Positions 10,408-23,265 of a stretch of 64,000 nucleotides of DNA are shown here, piece by piece. Under the pieces are notes generated by a model. That model had not been told where the DNA came from and made no database searches. It was given only the letters and a program-made list of their open reading frames with translations. Position numbers and translations under genes: made by a program. The first letter of the stretch is position 1; each line of letters begins with the position of its first letter. This DNA comes from Panicum virgatum. Its lineage: Eukaryota > Streptophyta > Magnoliopsida > Poales > Poaceae. Location of the stretch: the NCBI RefSeq assembly GCF_016808335.1, contig NC_053145.1:29523120-29587119 (forward strand), read 5' to 3'.

Positions 10408-11682
10408 TGTTGGTATTTTGCAACGTCACGAATAAAATCCGCAAGCGCACGGATACCATTGTAGCTTTCACCCAAGAGTATTCCATGGTATCATATCCAC
10501 TGAGAAACGTGAGTACGCTATCTACAGGTTCAAGCTCATCCAAAGACACACACGCTGGTGTGGAGAAGACAAAAGAGATAACTTTTTATATCTAGAATCT
10601 ATGCCTAGAAGAAGAGATCACGTCGCCGTTATACTTCGAGCTAAAGGTATCGACCGACTTATACAAGCCGGTAGCTCCAATATGAGCTCTATCCAATATC
10701 CGAACATGGAGGATTACTAAAAGGCTCGAACAGGGCTGTCACCACCTGCTGGCTACCTCTACAAACTGTGGGACTATCAGACAACTGAGTGGTATAGTCC
10801 AGCCTAGACACCACGTCTACGCCTTTCCCTACTAACCTTAGCCCTGGCCAAGATTACCCTTTTCTATCCGGGGTCTTAAGCTAAGATCAAATGCTACTCG
10901 CTAGCATACACATCAACTAATATAAGACAGAGATAATAACTTGTGATCTAAACTCTAATTCCAAATAAACAAACAAAGAAAGTCTCGAACACTTACAACC
11001 GAATAAGCATCCGTCGAGGTACAAGCGGAGAAAAGTGTCGACAAACCCGGCACTTCCCCCGACTCCTCCTCACTCTCCTTCTCTTCTTCTACACCTCCTA
11101 GTCTACCTAAGCATCTAGGATGAAGGCCTCAAGCTCCAAGGGAGAAACGTGAGTTGAGAGGGTGTGATGTGTGTGTGTTCATTCCTCTACCCCCCTTGTA
11201 TTTATAGGAGGGAGCCACGGGGTTAGCTGTAGCCGAGCTTCATCAAACAGCCATTAGCAGCCAATGGGAGACCTCCACATGGAACCCAAAGGCGGTGGGG
11301 CCCACTTATAGGTCGGCCGGCCTGCTTGGTCGGCCGAACCCCCAGTGGGCCCACCGACCTTGCACTTTGGTCTGTGGGTCACTTCCTGGGCCCACTTGTC
11401 AATGGCACGGGGTTTGGCTTTTGTTGTTTTGGTTTATTGCTCTGGTGGGCCCTTTTAATCCATGTTTTGACATGTGTCGCTTCCTGATTTGTTGGAACGT
11501 TATGTCTTGGATCAAACCACACCATTATGCTGCAAAATTAGCTCAAAATCACCTGCACACATTCTAGAACATCATCTGTGGAATTTGTTAGTAAATAAAT
11601 CTATACTAGTATTTATTTCACATTTTGGTTCCTTTTTGTGCAGGAGTTGACGGTCAAAATTAGTCGTTAGTGACCGTCAACA
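10408..11682 (-). mobile_element. 3' LTR of an Athila-type element
   Basis: On the plus strand it starts TGTTGGTATTTTGC and ends ACCGTCAACA, so as read on the minus strand it begins TGTTGACGG and ends CCAACA (1275 bp). A purine tract lies directly outside at 11683-11701. It carries a minus-strand TATA box (11199-11206) and CT-rich leader-like sequence. A perfect 10-bp inverted repeat (ttgacggtca / tgaccgtcaa, 11647-11680) lies at the LTR start. The matching 5' LTR is absent from the window. Confidence 0.8.
11199..11206 (-). promoter_or_regulatory. TATA box in the Athila-type LTR
   Basis: TATAAATA on the minus strand, upstream of CT-rich leader-like sequence within the LTR. Confidence 0.55.
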
Positions 11683-11701
11683 AGATCCCCCACACTTGGC
11701 C
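11683..11701 (-). other. Polypurine tract
   Basis: On the minus strand GGCCAAGTGTGGGGGATCT lies directly before the LTR start, the expected plus-strand primer site of an LTR retrotransposon. Confidence 0.7.
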
Positions 11702-13692
11702 CTTTGCTTGTCCCGAGTACCTTGCTTCCTGATAGAATATCCTGCATAAAAGTTATTTCATACCTTGCTCTTGCTTGTGAACTTGAATGTGTCTACCATG
11801 ATATCTTGAGTTGTTGAAGAACGGAATGATCTTGGCTTCAAGTGTCATCCTGTCATGTTGCCAGACTTGGGGATTTTTGATTTTTTTTAGAAAAGATTGT
11901 TCATGGTCTTACTCTCCTCCATGGGTCTCTCAGAGTCGCTCGTAGCCTCTTACCAGCATTTATCCTTATTTTACCTCACTGCCTCTGATGGTATATGTGG
12001 AGTTTCGATGGATGAGGTAGAATGTCATCTGCTTGGCTCAAATCTGTTGCAAGATCAAAGATTGGATCCACAGGTTTATACTCATATTTATGACTGATCA
12101 GGTTAGTGCACAGATAAATACATGCTCCTTTTCATGTCTGGTTTTATTTGCTGGGTCATGCTTCTTTGGCATGCCATCTTTTCTCTCTCTCTCTTTTTTT
12201 TTGGTCATGCTTCTTTGGCATGCCATCTTTTCATCTCTCTCTCTCTATTTTTTTAGTAACATTGTCAGACAGTATTTAAGGAGCACGAGATTCATCTAAA
12301 CATAAAACCTTAAATTAAGTGCGTAAACAGAGCAGAACCACGATGGGTTACAAAATTTGATCAAGCTCAATCATGTAGCCAAGAGACATAGCATGGGATT
12401 TTTTTTATTTTCAAGTGGATCGTATCATATGGCTCTGGTAGCATGGTGGATAAAGAGATAAGACCAAGAACTTAGTTTTTGTTTTTATAAATAAAAAATC
12501 ACAGACTGGTCAACATGAAAGAGACGAACAACTTTAAACCAGACATGTCACGTTAGTCAACAACTAAGCATCATGGGTCCTATAAAATATGGTTCACAAA
12601 CTTAAGCGCAGCATGAAAAATATTTATTCATGGCATCTATCAAGAGCTCTTATTAGCAAATTTCTTAAACAGGTTCAAGAATTTGAAAAGATATTCTCAT
12701 GTTTAGAAACGCTAAAGGGAGGAAACAAGTGAGGTAGTGCAAACTCATGAGTCAGAGCGGGAGGTGCACGTGACGTGTGAATGTGATCATGGATGTGTAG
12801 CGTCATGGGATTCCTCCCCCCCACTTGTTTTCGACCTGCTCTTCGATCATAAACAAAACAAACCAAATATGAAAGATAATGGGGCTCTGCCGGCATTAAC
12901 ACCGGGGAGCCAAAGTTCACAAATCTAGATGAAATAAAGACTGGGCGCAACTAGACTGACCTAAACCTAAACGACTCGACTAAGACTAGCGCCCAACTAG
13001 ACCTATGATAATGACCTTTCTTAGGAAGTGATTCCTAATAGAGGTCCTTGTGACCCGTAGCCACAAACAAGCGCTTCATCTTAGCGCTCAACCCTCTCCG
13101 CAGAAGACATAAGTCATCCCGAAGCTCTTCCACCTCGATCTTCCTCTCCGCAGTTCCCCTCGGCCGGGACCATGGCCAGGGGCTGCACAATGGTCGCCAC
13201 GTCTTCCATTGTTTCCTCAGTTGCAGGAGTTGGGGTGTTGATTGCTGGAAGAGTCTCTGGAGGAGTCATGGCCGGTGTGGTGGCTACAGTTTTGGATTCT
13301 CCTTTGCCGGCCATGGGTTGATAATGGTGGGATGCTGTTGGAATCAATGGGGATTTTGGGGAAAAGATGGAAACAAGGTGTGGAGTTTAGGGTTTCTGAA
13401 GAGAAGAAGAAGGGTACAAGACACCTTTTCTCGTCGCGAAACACCGTCACGCCTCACGGAATTAGACTCTAGGTGGGTCAAGGAGGCCGTGCCCTGAAGC
13501 TGGGCCTCACTGGGGCTGGCCCAGATTCGGCCGACCTATAGGTCGGCCGACCCAAGCTGGCCCCCAGTGGGCCCCAGCTTGCGCGGGTCAACTGGTGGGG
13601 TTGTATGTTTGAGAGGTAGGATGGGCCCACCTGCCCTTTTGTCCTATATGGCTCTTTTTGAATATAAGTACGGGATCGACTAAGTCAATCAC
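11702..13692 (-). other. Spacer between integrase and 3' LTR of the Athila-type element
   Basis: About 2 kb where some Athila elements carry an env-like ORF. No long frame is present; the longest minus frames are under 95 aa and resemble nothing I recognise. It holds a perfect 24-bp palindrome at 13527-13550. A short minus segment after the integrase stop (13640-13740) remains in frame and protein-like, so the original pol probably ended further downstream. Confidence 0.5.
13527..13550. repeat. Perfect 24-bp palindrome
   Basis: The centre is 'gacctataggtc' flanked by TCGGCC and GGCCGA, identical on both strands. A related but imperfect copy with the same 'ataggtcggccg' and a nearby 'cccccagtgggccc' lies inside the LTR near 11306-11356. 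Confidence 0.9.
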
Positions 13693-13740
13693 ATCTATCT
13701 CCTCGTCAAGAGCTTTATTATGGTCTAGGAAAAGCTTGAG

Positions 13741-14921
13741 TCATTGACCGTTTACCTTATAGGCGTTACCATCATCATCTTGTATCGTGATGGCTCCATG
13801 TGGTGATGTGTCGATGACGTGATACGGTCCTTGCCATTTGCTTCGTAGTTTCCCATGACCAAATAACTTGACCCTGGAATTAAAGAGCAATATCTTGTCT
13901 CCGAGATTGAAGTTCTTAGGCTTCAATCGCTTATCGTGCCATCTCTTGGTTCTTTCTTTGTAAATCGAGGCACTATGATAAGCTTTGTCTCTCCATTCTT
14001 CCAATTCCGAGATTTGACGCTTCTGGTATTCTCCGGCTATTTTAAGAACCATGTTCCACTTCCGGATAGCCCAATGCGCTCTGTGCTCCAGCTCTACGGG
14101 TAAGTGGCAAGTTTTCCCGTAGACAAGCTGATAGGGTGACATTCCAATGGGTGTCTTGTATGCTGTACGGTATGCCCACAGTGCATCCAGTAATTTCAGC
14201 TTCCATCCCCTCCCCATCTCATTCATGGTCTTCTGCTGAATATTCTTGATTTGCTTGTTAGATGTTTCTGCTTGACCGCTGGTCTGAGGGTGATACGGAG
14301 TCGCGATGTTGTGCCTTATCCCTAGTTCCTTGAGAAAGTTCCGGAAGGCTGAGTCAATGAAGTGTGACCCTCCATCACTGATTACCATCTGTGGTGTGCC
14401 AAACCTTAGAAAGATAATCTCATGGAACATCTTACGGGCATGCTTTGCATCTGCGGCTTTGCATGGCATGGCTTCAACCCATTTGGAGACGTAATCTACG
14501 GCGACCAGAATATACTTGCATCCTTGGGATCTTACAAAAGGTCCCATGTAATCAATACCCCAGACATCAAAAAGTTCGACTTGAAGATTGTAGTTTAGGG
14601 GCATTGAATCGCGAGCTGTGATCACTCTAGGCCTCTGGCATTTTGGACATCTGCGGGTGAAGTTCTTTGTATCTTCATACATAGATGGCCAATAGAAACC
14701 GCTCTGCCAGATTTTTGCTTCAGTGCGAAATACACCATAGTGACCTCCATATGGTGCTGCATGGCATTTCTCTATGATCGTCCTTCTGCCGTAGGTACAC
14801 AACATCTGCGCAACCTATCTGCACAGACTCGGTACAGATATGGTGCATCCCATAGGTGGCATTTGCTCTCTTGCACTAACTTCTTTTTGCTTTCCCCAGG
14901 GGGTATTGTGGCAGAACCACC
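13741..14921 (-). pseudogene. Integrase part of an Athila-type pol, broken
   Basis: The main frame (13741-14805, 354 aa) holds the integrase. The zinc-binding HH-CC segment (about residues 14-57) is followed by the catalytic core with D in 'WGIDYMGPF', D in 'ISDGGSHF' and E in 'SGQAETSN', then a C-terminal region ending near 'WQGPYHV'. All three catalytic acidic residues are present. The upstream linker (to 14921) is in another frame, so a frameshift lies near 14790. The TGA ending the main frame interrupts a conserved end motif and could come from CGA; similar sequence continues beyond it. At 14921 the gene is interrupted by a solo LTR. RT and RNase H lie at 21984-23265 on the same strand. 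Confidence 0.85.
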
Positions 14922-17900
14922 TGTAACACCCGGTTTATAAAAGAACATAAACCGAGCAATCATATACGTGCCAGGATCAAGTCACACGTATATACAACAG
15001 AATGAACAGTATATCATAGCACATATCACGTAAAAAGACATAATAAAGCGAATACGAATGTTATTTATTATAATAATGACAAAATGTCTGATACAGCGGA
15101 AGCGAAGTACAAAATACGATAAAGCTCTCCGAAGCTGAAGCAGGGCGCCACAGGGACGTCGACTGGGAGACGAACACCTAGAAGTCCTCGTAGTCCTGGT
15201 AGCGCTGAGCGAACTCCCTCGCGTCGGCAGGAACTGAGCAGCAGTAGCGAAACCAAGAGGAAAAAGTAGAGAAGAGGCAAGGGTGAGTACACAACTTGTA
15301 CTCAACAAGTATAACACAAACTATGAGGCTCTAGGCTGGCTGACTCAACTGCATTAGCTTTTAAGTGTTGGCAAGATTTTATTTAAGCTATTTACTACTA
15401 GTTGATGAATTACCATTAACCCAGTTACATAGTAATTAATCAGAATTAATCATACTACTACTGAGAACCAAACCAAGACCAAGCCACCAAGGTAACCCCG
15501 AGAAGCACCTCCCTCGTCGGAAGGAGATAACTTCACTAATCAAAAGGAGGATCTGGGCCGCTCATAACCGTGAGCACGGCTAGTATACCAGTTTTACATT
15601 CTGCAGAGGTTGCACATCTTTACCCACAAGTCGTGAGCTACGCCAGTTGTTCATCACACTTCCTTAGGTGAGATGGCCAGCGACTCACTACGAGGCCTTT
15701 AAAAAGAATCTCGTTGGTAAGGCGTAACCGCGAGAGTTAGGTCGGCGACGATGGGGCCCACCTCCGGGGGTACAAGCACAGGAGCGCAATCCAAGCACAG
15801 ACCAAGCCGGAGGAGCAGGGACCATTGAAGCTTACTACTCTTGCCCCGCAGGTAAGTTACTCCAAACCAAAAAGATCTAGTTATTACGCCAAGTCTATTC
15901 CATTCTAGCCTTGTGGTAGCGCTGTTGTCCCAGGTTGTCGCTCTATGAACCGGTCCTTATGGAGAGTGGCCAACCAAGCACTAAGCACCGTGCTGGCCCC
16001 CTAAACCATGTTTCTAACAAAAGCCAATTTTAACGAGACGTGAGCCACTCAAGCCACACAGAGTGCCACTCTCAGAATTAAGTTCAAGTAAAACATTAAT
16101 CAATTTAATTACAAAGGACCAAAGTGTGTTATAGCGCAGCAACCTAGCACAACTAACCATAATGCAACCCAAGGATATATATAAAGGATATAAAGTGGCT
16201 AGGAAATCCTTAAAGGCTTACAGTATTAAAATGCAGTATGAAAATGTATTTAAAGGTGATAGGTTGTTCATGTTATACTTGCCTTCCTCGTACTGCTCCT
16301 GCTGCTGCTCGAACTGCTCGGAAGAAGGCTGCTCCTGGTACTGGTACTGGGGCTCCTCAGATGGATCAACGTCTACTCACGAACACATGGCCAAAACAAT
16401 GCACGAAAATAAGCATACAAGCAAACACTAACAAAAACTAAGAAACAGTACATCAATACATAAAAACAGCGCACAAAACTACTCTAGAACTATTCTACGC
16501 GTTACAACGATCGCATGGATATAAAGAACGCTAAAAACGGAGCTAAAATGCATTTTCTGGGCTAAAAACAAGCTCTAGGGGCTTATTTGTAAGAAAACTG
16601 AAGTTCCAGGGACTTTTCTGCTAAAACCGAGGGCTAAAACATAAATAAACATTAAATCTAAGGGCTGACGTGCAAAAACACAAGGCCTGGACTGCGGGTG
16701 CTAATTCTAGGAAGATCAGGGGTGTTCTTGCAAAGTTTTGGGCCGATCCGTAATAACTTTTCAAAAGAAAAGGACCGCGGGTTGAAACAGAGAAAGGGCA
16801 GGGGCTCTTTAACAAAACTTCCAGGCCGAACCGGTACGCACGCACCACGGCCGTCAGATCTGGATCCAAGGGTTCTAGTTGGTTCGATCCAAGATCTAAT
16901 CCTGGCCGTCCGTTCGAGATCGGGCGGCTGGGAGGGTTTGGGCGCGTGGGGGCGGCGGCGTGTCACCGCCGGCGACCCTGCTCGTGGCGGCGGGGCGCTA
17001 GGCTCGCCGGACTTGGCCAAACCTGGCCGTCCGGGGGTCAAATCGACCCGTTTTTGGGTCTGGAGGACTCCACGCAACATGCGTGATCCACTGGGAGGTT
17101 TTCCGGGGGCTCAGGGAGGCTAGGCTGGGGCTCGCCATGGCGCGGGGCGGAGCTGAGCGGCGGTGCTCGCCGGCGCAGGCCGATTCGGGGTATCTCGGGG
17201 CTACAACTACCGGATTCTAGCGCCAAAAGGATTGGGAGAAGTGGCTGGTGCTCACCAGGCTCGGAAACGAAGGAATCGGGCCGGGCGAAGTCGATGGCGA
17301 GGCTGACCGGCGGCGGAGCGGGGACGGTGGTCGCGGGCGGGGTTCGGCGGCCGTTCTCCGGGCGTCTGGACTCCGCGGATCGACTCCTGGCGAGCCTGCG
17401 AGGCCGGCAGAAGGGTTAACAGGACCGGAGTGGCACAGGCGGCAAGAAAACGGGGCGGTAGAGGCTCACCGGCGGCGCAGGGGAGCTCTGCTCCGACTCC
17501 GGAAGCACGGCGGCGCGGCTTGAGGTGTTGGGGTGGCGGCGTGAGGGAAGGAGGGGCGCAGGGATGCGGGCCAATTAAAGGGGGGGGCCGGCGGGGATCT
17601 TGGGGGTGCGCGCCCGTCGTGATCCCGGCGGGGATTGCGGCGCGGCCGTTGCAGCGCGGGGAAAACGGGGGAGGCGGAGCTGTCTGGTGGGGTCGGCGCG
17701 CAGGGAGCCAGGGGAGCAGGCCGGCGCGCCTGAGGGAGAGAGAGCGCGGGCTGGCTGAGGCGCTGGCTTGGGCTCGGGAGCGAGCTGGGCCGAGGCGGAG
17801 GCAGGCCGCAGGGCGGGCCGTGCGAAGCTGGGCCAAGAGCGTGACACAGGACTGGGCCGAGCGGGGGAGAAGGAGGGGAGTGGGTTGGGTTTGGAACCAA

Positions 17901-18210
17901 GCTGGGCTGGGTTCTTTTGGGTTTGGGCTAGCTCTAGGGTTTGGGCTCCTTTTCTATTTTCCTTTCTCTTTTCTATTTCTACTACAAACAAAGTTTGAAT
18001 TCAAATCAAAATTTGAATTCAAACCACACTCAAATAAAATTATGCACCAGCATGAATGCAACAAAGAAAAATTTAAACCTATGGTAAATTTTAATTAATT
18101 AAGGAACAAGAATTAGATTAAATGCCAACTAAACACAATAAACCTTAGAAAATTTAACTAAAGCCAATTAATTTATTAATAAATGCTGAAATTTAAATTA
18201 GGGTGTTACA
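14922..18210 (-). mobile_element. Solo LTR, Tekay-like (3289 bp), inserted in Athila pol
   Basis: Ends are perfect 10-bp inverted TGTAACACCC / GGGTGTTACA, flanked by the 5-bp duplication CCACC (14917-14921 and 18211-18215). No internal region, gag or pol lies between the ends, so this is a single LTR left after recombination. The sense strand is minus, judged from the AT-rich start at 18210 and the GC-rich middle (16800-17900). The GC-rich ORFs inside are not genes. Length and ends fit the Tekay group; the family name is tentative. Confidence 0.88.
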
Positions 18211-18255
18211 CCACCTGAATTATCCTAGCTCAATTGCACTGGCCATCACCCTAAA
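18211..18255 (-). other. Host fragment of Athila pol between two solo LTRs
   Basis: 45 bp including both adjacent target-duplication copies. Read on the minus strand it continues the frame from the RNase H side to the integrase linker, broken by a TGA and a TAG. This shows both LTRs landed in the same short linker. Confidence 0.65.
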
Positions 18256-21200
18256 GGTAACACCGTCTCAAACGCACTTCAAACGGAACAATTCTTGGTC
18301 TGTCGGGTAACGTCCCGATGCAACCACCGGTTCTCGGATCGAACAAGCATACCCCGCACGATGGCGAGTCCAGAGATATTACAACCATAATTTTACAACA
18401 CAGGCATAATAGGTATTACAATAAGTTTAAAACATTATTACAGATCCAAACTTAGTAAATCATTATACAAGACATAAGTTTAAGTTCAGAGTTTAAAGCA
18501 GAGGAAAGAAAACATGACAGCTACAACACGTCGCAAAAGGACACCAAGCTAGCCTAAGCAAGGTATCACTCGTCGGGGTCATTGCTGGTCGAAGACGGAT
18601 CCCACTCTACGGACCAGCCAGGAGGCAAAGAGCAGAGTCAAGTCAGACTAGCGATCTGGTCCTCAAAACCCATACCTGAAAAAGGTTTCAACAACAAGGC
18701 TGAGTATTCTAATACTCAGCAAGACTTAACCGTCAACGGATATACTTAGTCCACCTAGCTAGACTATGCAGGGTTTTGTAGGCTCTGGTTTTTCTTTTGC
18801 TTAAAAGCTATAAAGAGTAGGTCCTTAATTTCACATTTTAGCTTTCAATATTCTAGTTGATTATCCATTCTATGTAAGCAACTAACTCTACTCAACCATG
18901 GTAGAACTTTAGTCAAACATCAAGATTGATCCAATGATGTTACTCTTATTACTCTGTGTGGCAAAGGGATCAAGCAATCCCAAACCGTGAGAAGCGGATG
19001 ATTCGAATCGAATTTGTTGACCTGGCTAGGCAGACCTAACACACACGTTTGGAACACCGTCGGGTCGTTCCCAAACAACCGTTGACCTTTCATTCCGGCT
19101 TGTGGATAGGGTCACTCTCCCCGACTACAGGGCACCAACTTCCTCCCTGCACCTGTGGTGTTGCAGAACATAAACATAAATAAAACCTATCTCTAAGAGA
19201 GAGTGAAAGGTATATCCACTCATCGGTCCGATCGGCTACTAGGCTTGCCGTGTACCATATTTACGGCATGTGGCTAGTACGTTCAAAAACTTAACCACCG
19301 CTACCACACACCGCGACCTTAGCAGAATTTATCAACATAGACGGGGTCTCACCCAAGGTCATGATATCGAACACGACCCCGTCCATCGTCCTTATGGTTA
19401 TTGCAGAAAGTAAACAAGCAACTCCTATAGAGCTCGCGAGTGACAGGCAATCACTCGACTTTTACCGGTCCTATAAGCTTAGCAATTATTCGAACTCAGG
19501 TCTAGTGTTCAGTACATAGGTTCCTAGGATCATGCATCTAGGGTTTCAATTCAAATCCTAAGAACTGTAAATGCACAAGTAAGTAATAACGATAACTTGC
19601 AATCATTTGAAATACTGGGTTATGTCCGGGGCTTGCCTTCGCGGTAGTCGCTAGCTAAAACAGCCTTCGGCTCTTCCGGACTTTGGTCCGGGTCTTCAGT
19701 CAGTATGGCGGCGTTCACTTGGGCTTCTTGATCAACTTCTTCGGAATCCGAGATCAGCTCGTATGTCTCGTCCGCTAGAACAGTCGTCTCTATATGTGAT
19801 GCAAGAGATGAAATTACAACCACACACATTTCATGATAAAGTTGTAGTCTAACAAATAGTAAACATACTTATCACATGGGCAAACATTTATATAGTAGTT
19901 ATCTACATTTATTACTACACAAAAATAACAAGATCAACCTCACAAAACAACTTGATTGACTTACAAAGTAAGTGTTAGTTAGTTTATATAGCATATCAAT
20001 CATGGTTTGCTAATAATTGAATAACTCAGCACAAAAATAGCATTTTAAATCAGACAAATTACTACAAACAGGAGGTATAGAGAGCAATCTATCCTGTAAA
20101 ATTCATACAATTTCATGCATCCATTTAATCAGAATAAAACATTTACTCAGGTAGCACCTAGAAAAGATTAAATTCTACAGTACAAACCACAACACTTATG
20201 AAGCTAAGAATATCTCTGAACATGTAACATATGCTTAAGAACGTTCCATAAAATTTTCAGAATTTATCTAGACATAAAACTGAAGTAATAATTTTGACAA
20301 AATTAAAGCACATATGATAAAGATAATTAGTACAGGAAGTTCTATAGTGTTTCTAGATCCTACATTTTACAGACATGAATACACGACCAATGTAGAGTTA
20401 CAAAAAAATTCTCAGAATTTTCTAAGGAAGGAAACTATTTATCACCATTAAAGCCTATTTAACAACCATTAAATCAAAGATATAGTTAGACAGCTCTAAA
20501 ATTTCCCAAACTTGGGTAACAGCAAGGTTGTTGTGACATGTAAGCATGAAAAAAGTTTGACACTCAGAACTTAAATGTTTATGCCAGCACAAATAAATTA
20601 GCAAAACTAGTAGATTTAGGAATCTTGAAGCTTTGACCTAGTTAATGATGTCAAAAAGGTTTCAAATTTTTACCAAGTACTAGTAACATTGCAAGACACA
20701 AGCTAGCCAAAGCTCACATGAAATTACTGAGTAGAACTCCTAGAACAATTAAAGCCTAATTATTAAATTCTTTTTTTTTGAATTACAATACAGACCAAAA
20801 GTGAAGATGTGCATGTAAAAAAACTTGTAGTTCTTGTAACAAGGATTCCAAAACATTTGGACTTGAATTTTTGTGATTTTTCTACGAATTTCTAGGTATT
20901 TTCAAATTTCAGCCTAAAAACAAAAGGAAAAGATCTGAGAACTTGCAGAAAGGTCCTTAGAAGTTTTCAAATCCTAGCAAACATGCCCTTGGCCGGAGTC
21001 AGAGCAAGGGGACGGGGTTGACCGGCCGAATCCCGGTGACTCGGGTCGCCGGCGGCGAGGGTGGAGAGGCGTGGGAGCTTCAGGGCGTCACGCGCTACCT
21101 TCTGGTGGGGTCAGCTCGGGAAACGGCGGCGAGGTTGCTCCGGTGGATAATAGGTGACGAGGAGGGGTCGGTGAGCTGCGCGAGGACAAGGCGGAGCTAT

Positions 21201-21983
21201 TGGTGGGGTCTACGTGAGCGGAGGTGGTCTGGAGGTGCGGGGCGACGATGTTCTGGGGGTTCTGGGCAGGGAGCGAGCGAGGCAAGGAGGGGAAAGTGAA
21301 ACGGGATTGCTCCTAGTACTGAGGCGTGCAAGAGTTGGGGAGCTGAGGCTCTGCAGCGAGCTGTCCCCGGAGACGGCGAGGTGGCGGCCGCGGAGCTCGT
21401 CGGGGTGGCGTGGCGATGGGAGGAGAGGTCCAGCGCGAGGGGGAGTGGGTCCAGGAGGTCGCTGGGGTGCAGCGTGGGGCGGTGGGCGAAGCAGGAGCTG
21501 GCCTGCGGTCTCCCATGGCGGCGGGCAGCGCTGAACTGTGCCTGCGGCAGAGAAGCAGAGAGGGAGGGAGGAGGAGGAAGAATGGTGGATCTATTTGCAA
21601 ATTCAGAAAATTCCAGGGACTCTACTGTAAATCAACAATAACTTTTAAACTAAGGCTCAATTGAAAAAGTGCCCAATATGAAAGTTGTTCAACTTTTCAA
21701 GATCTACAACTTTGATGTTGTGCAAAAATTGATTTTACCAAAGGTTAAAGAGTTATTTTGAAAACATAGGAAGGATTTTGAATTTAATGGACTTTTGTCT
21801 TTTCCATTGCAAATTTAGTTTAATAACAAACTAAAAAGCAAAAATTTCTGCCATGTAATGATTACACTAAATTTTACACAAAAACCCTCCACAAAAGCAA
21901 TATTAGCTCTCCCTATTCAAATTAAACTATAGAAAGGACCCTGCAATAAATCATATTTAGACAACTACCCTTTTATTTTTACA
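18256..21983 (-). mobile_element. Second solo LTR, Tekay-like (3728 bp), older
   Basis: Ends are decayed: GGTAACACC at the left and TTTTTACA at the right, in place of TGTAA...TTACA. The flanking 5-mers CTAAA (18251-18255) and ATAAA (21984-21988) match at four of five positions. The interior shares the character of the neighbouring LTR, including the 'tactcagcaagactta' type motif near 18715-18730 and a GC-rich block at 21000-21570. No pol. The greater decay of ends and duplication suggests an earlier insertion than 14922-18210. Confidence 0.7.
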
Positions 21984-23265
21984 ATAAATGATCCGCCACT
22001 GAATTCTCTACTCCTTTCTTATCTTTAATTTCCAAATCAAACTCTTGGAGTAGAAGAATCCGTCTGATCAACCTCGGTTTAGCATCCTTTTTAGTGAAGA
22101 GGTACTTGAGCGCGGCATGGTCTGTATAGACGATGACCTTGGTACCCACTAAATAGGATCTAAACTTGTTGATAGCGAAGACAACTGCTAGGAGCTCCTT
22201 TTCTATTGTGGCATAATTGAGCTGAGCTCCAGTGAGTGTCTTGCTTGCGTACGCGATCGCGTGATGCTTCTTATCCTTGGTTTGACCAAGTACGGCCCCC
22301 ACCGCGTAATCACTAGCATCACACATGATCTCGAACGGGAGCTTTCAATCTGGGGGTTGAATGATTGGAGCTGAGATGAGTGCCTTTTTGAGCGTGTCAA
22401 AGGCTTTATGGCACTCATCTGTGAATTGGAAAGGAGCATCCTTGGCTAGGAGACTTGTGAGGGGTCTAGCAATCTGGGAGAAGTTTGCGATGAACCTTCG
22501 ATAGAATCCGGCATGGCCAAGGAAGCTTCTGATTTCTTTCACTTTGATGGGAGGCGGAAGTTGTTCAATGACTTTAATCTTCGCCTTATCCATCTCTATC
22601 CCTCTTTCGGACACTAAGTGTCCTAAAACGATGCCTTCACGGACCATGAACTGACATTTCTCCCAGTTGAGGATCATGTCCTTCTCTTGGCATCTCTGCA
22701 AGACTGTCTAAATTTTCTAGACAATGATCGAAGGTCGTCCCATAGACCGAGAAATCATCCATGAAAACTTCCATAATTTCTTCGATCATGTAGGAGAAAA
22801 TGGACATCATGCACCTTTGGAACGACGCGGGTGCGTTACATAACCCAAACGACATTCGTCGGTAGGCATATGTTCCATAGGGGCATGTGAACGTGGTCTT
22901 GCTCTGATCTTCGGGATGGATGGGTATTTGATGGTAACCAGAATAACCATCAAGGAAACAGAAGTAGGAGTGCTTCGCCAATCGCTCTAACATCTCATCG
23001 ATGAAAGGTAGTGGGAAGTGATCCTTCTTAGTGGCCTTGTTGAGTTCTCTGTAATCTATACACATCCTCCATCCCGTGATAGTTCGTTGGGGAATTAGCT
23101 CGTTTTTGCTACTTTCTACCACCGTCATGCCTCTTTTCTTGGGCACGACTTGAACTGGGCTTACCCACTCACTATGCGAAACAGGATAGATAATTCCGGC
23201 ATCTAAGAGTTTAAGAACCTCTTTCTTTACCACCTCCCTCATAGCATTGTTCAACCTTCTTGGTA
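21984..23265 (-). pseudogene. RT and RNase H of the Athila-type pol, broken
   Basis: Minus strand, continuing into the integrase beyond two solo LTRs. RT spans 23265 to about 22690 with 'MCIDYRELNKAT', 'FLDGYSGYHQIP', 'FGLCNAPASFQRCM' and the active-site 'FMDD' (about 22750). A one-base frameshift near 22695 leads to the RT thumb/connection frame (22345-22701). A TGA at 22345 stands where the family has tryptophan, followed by RNase H (21979-22326) with '[14 protein letters not shown]' and '[11 protein letters not shown]'. Upstream of 23265 homology stops; gag, protease and 5' LTR are absent. The element is therefore dead and 5'-truncated. Confidence 0.88.

Noticed and set aside
17252..18098. 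Several overlapping ORFs of 140-220 aa
   Set aside because: They lie within the GC-rich part of a solo LTR; openness is due to base composition.
21018..21664. GC-rich ORFs up to 106 aa
   Set aside because: Inside the second solo LTR; no domain, overlapping on both strands.
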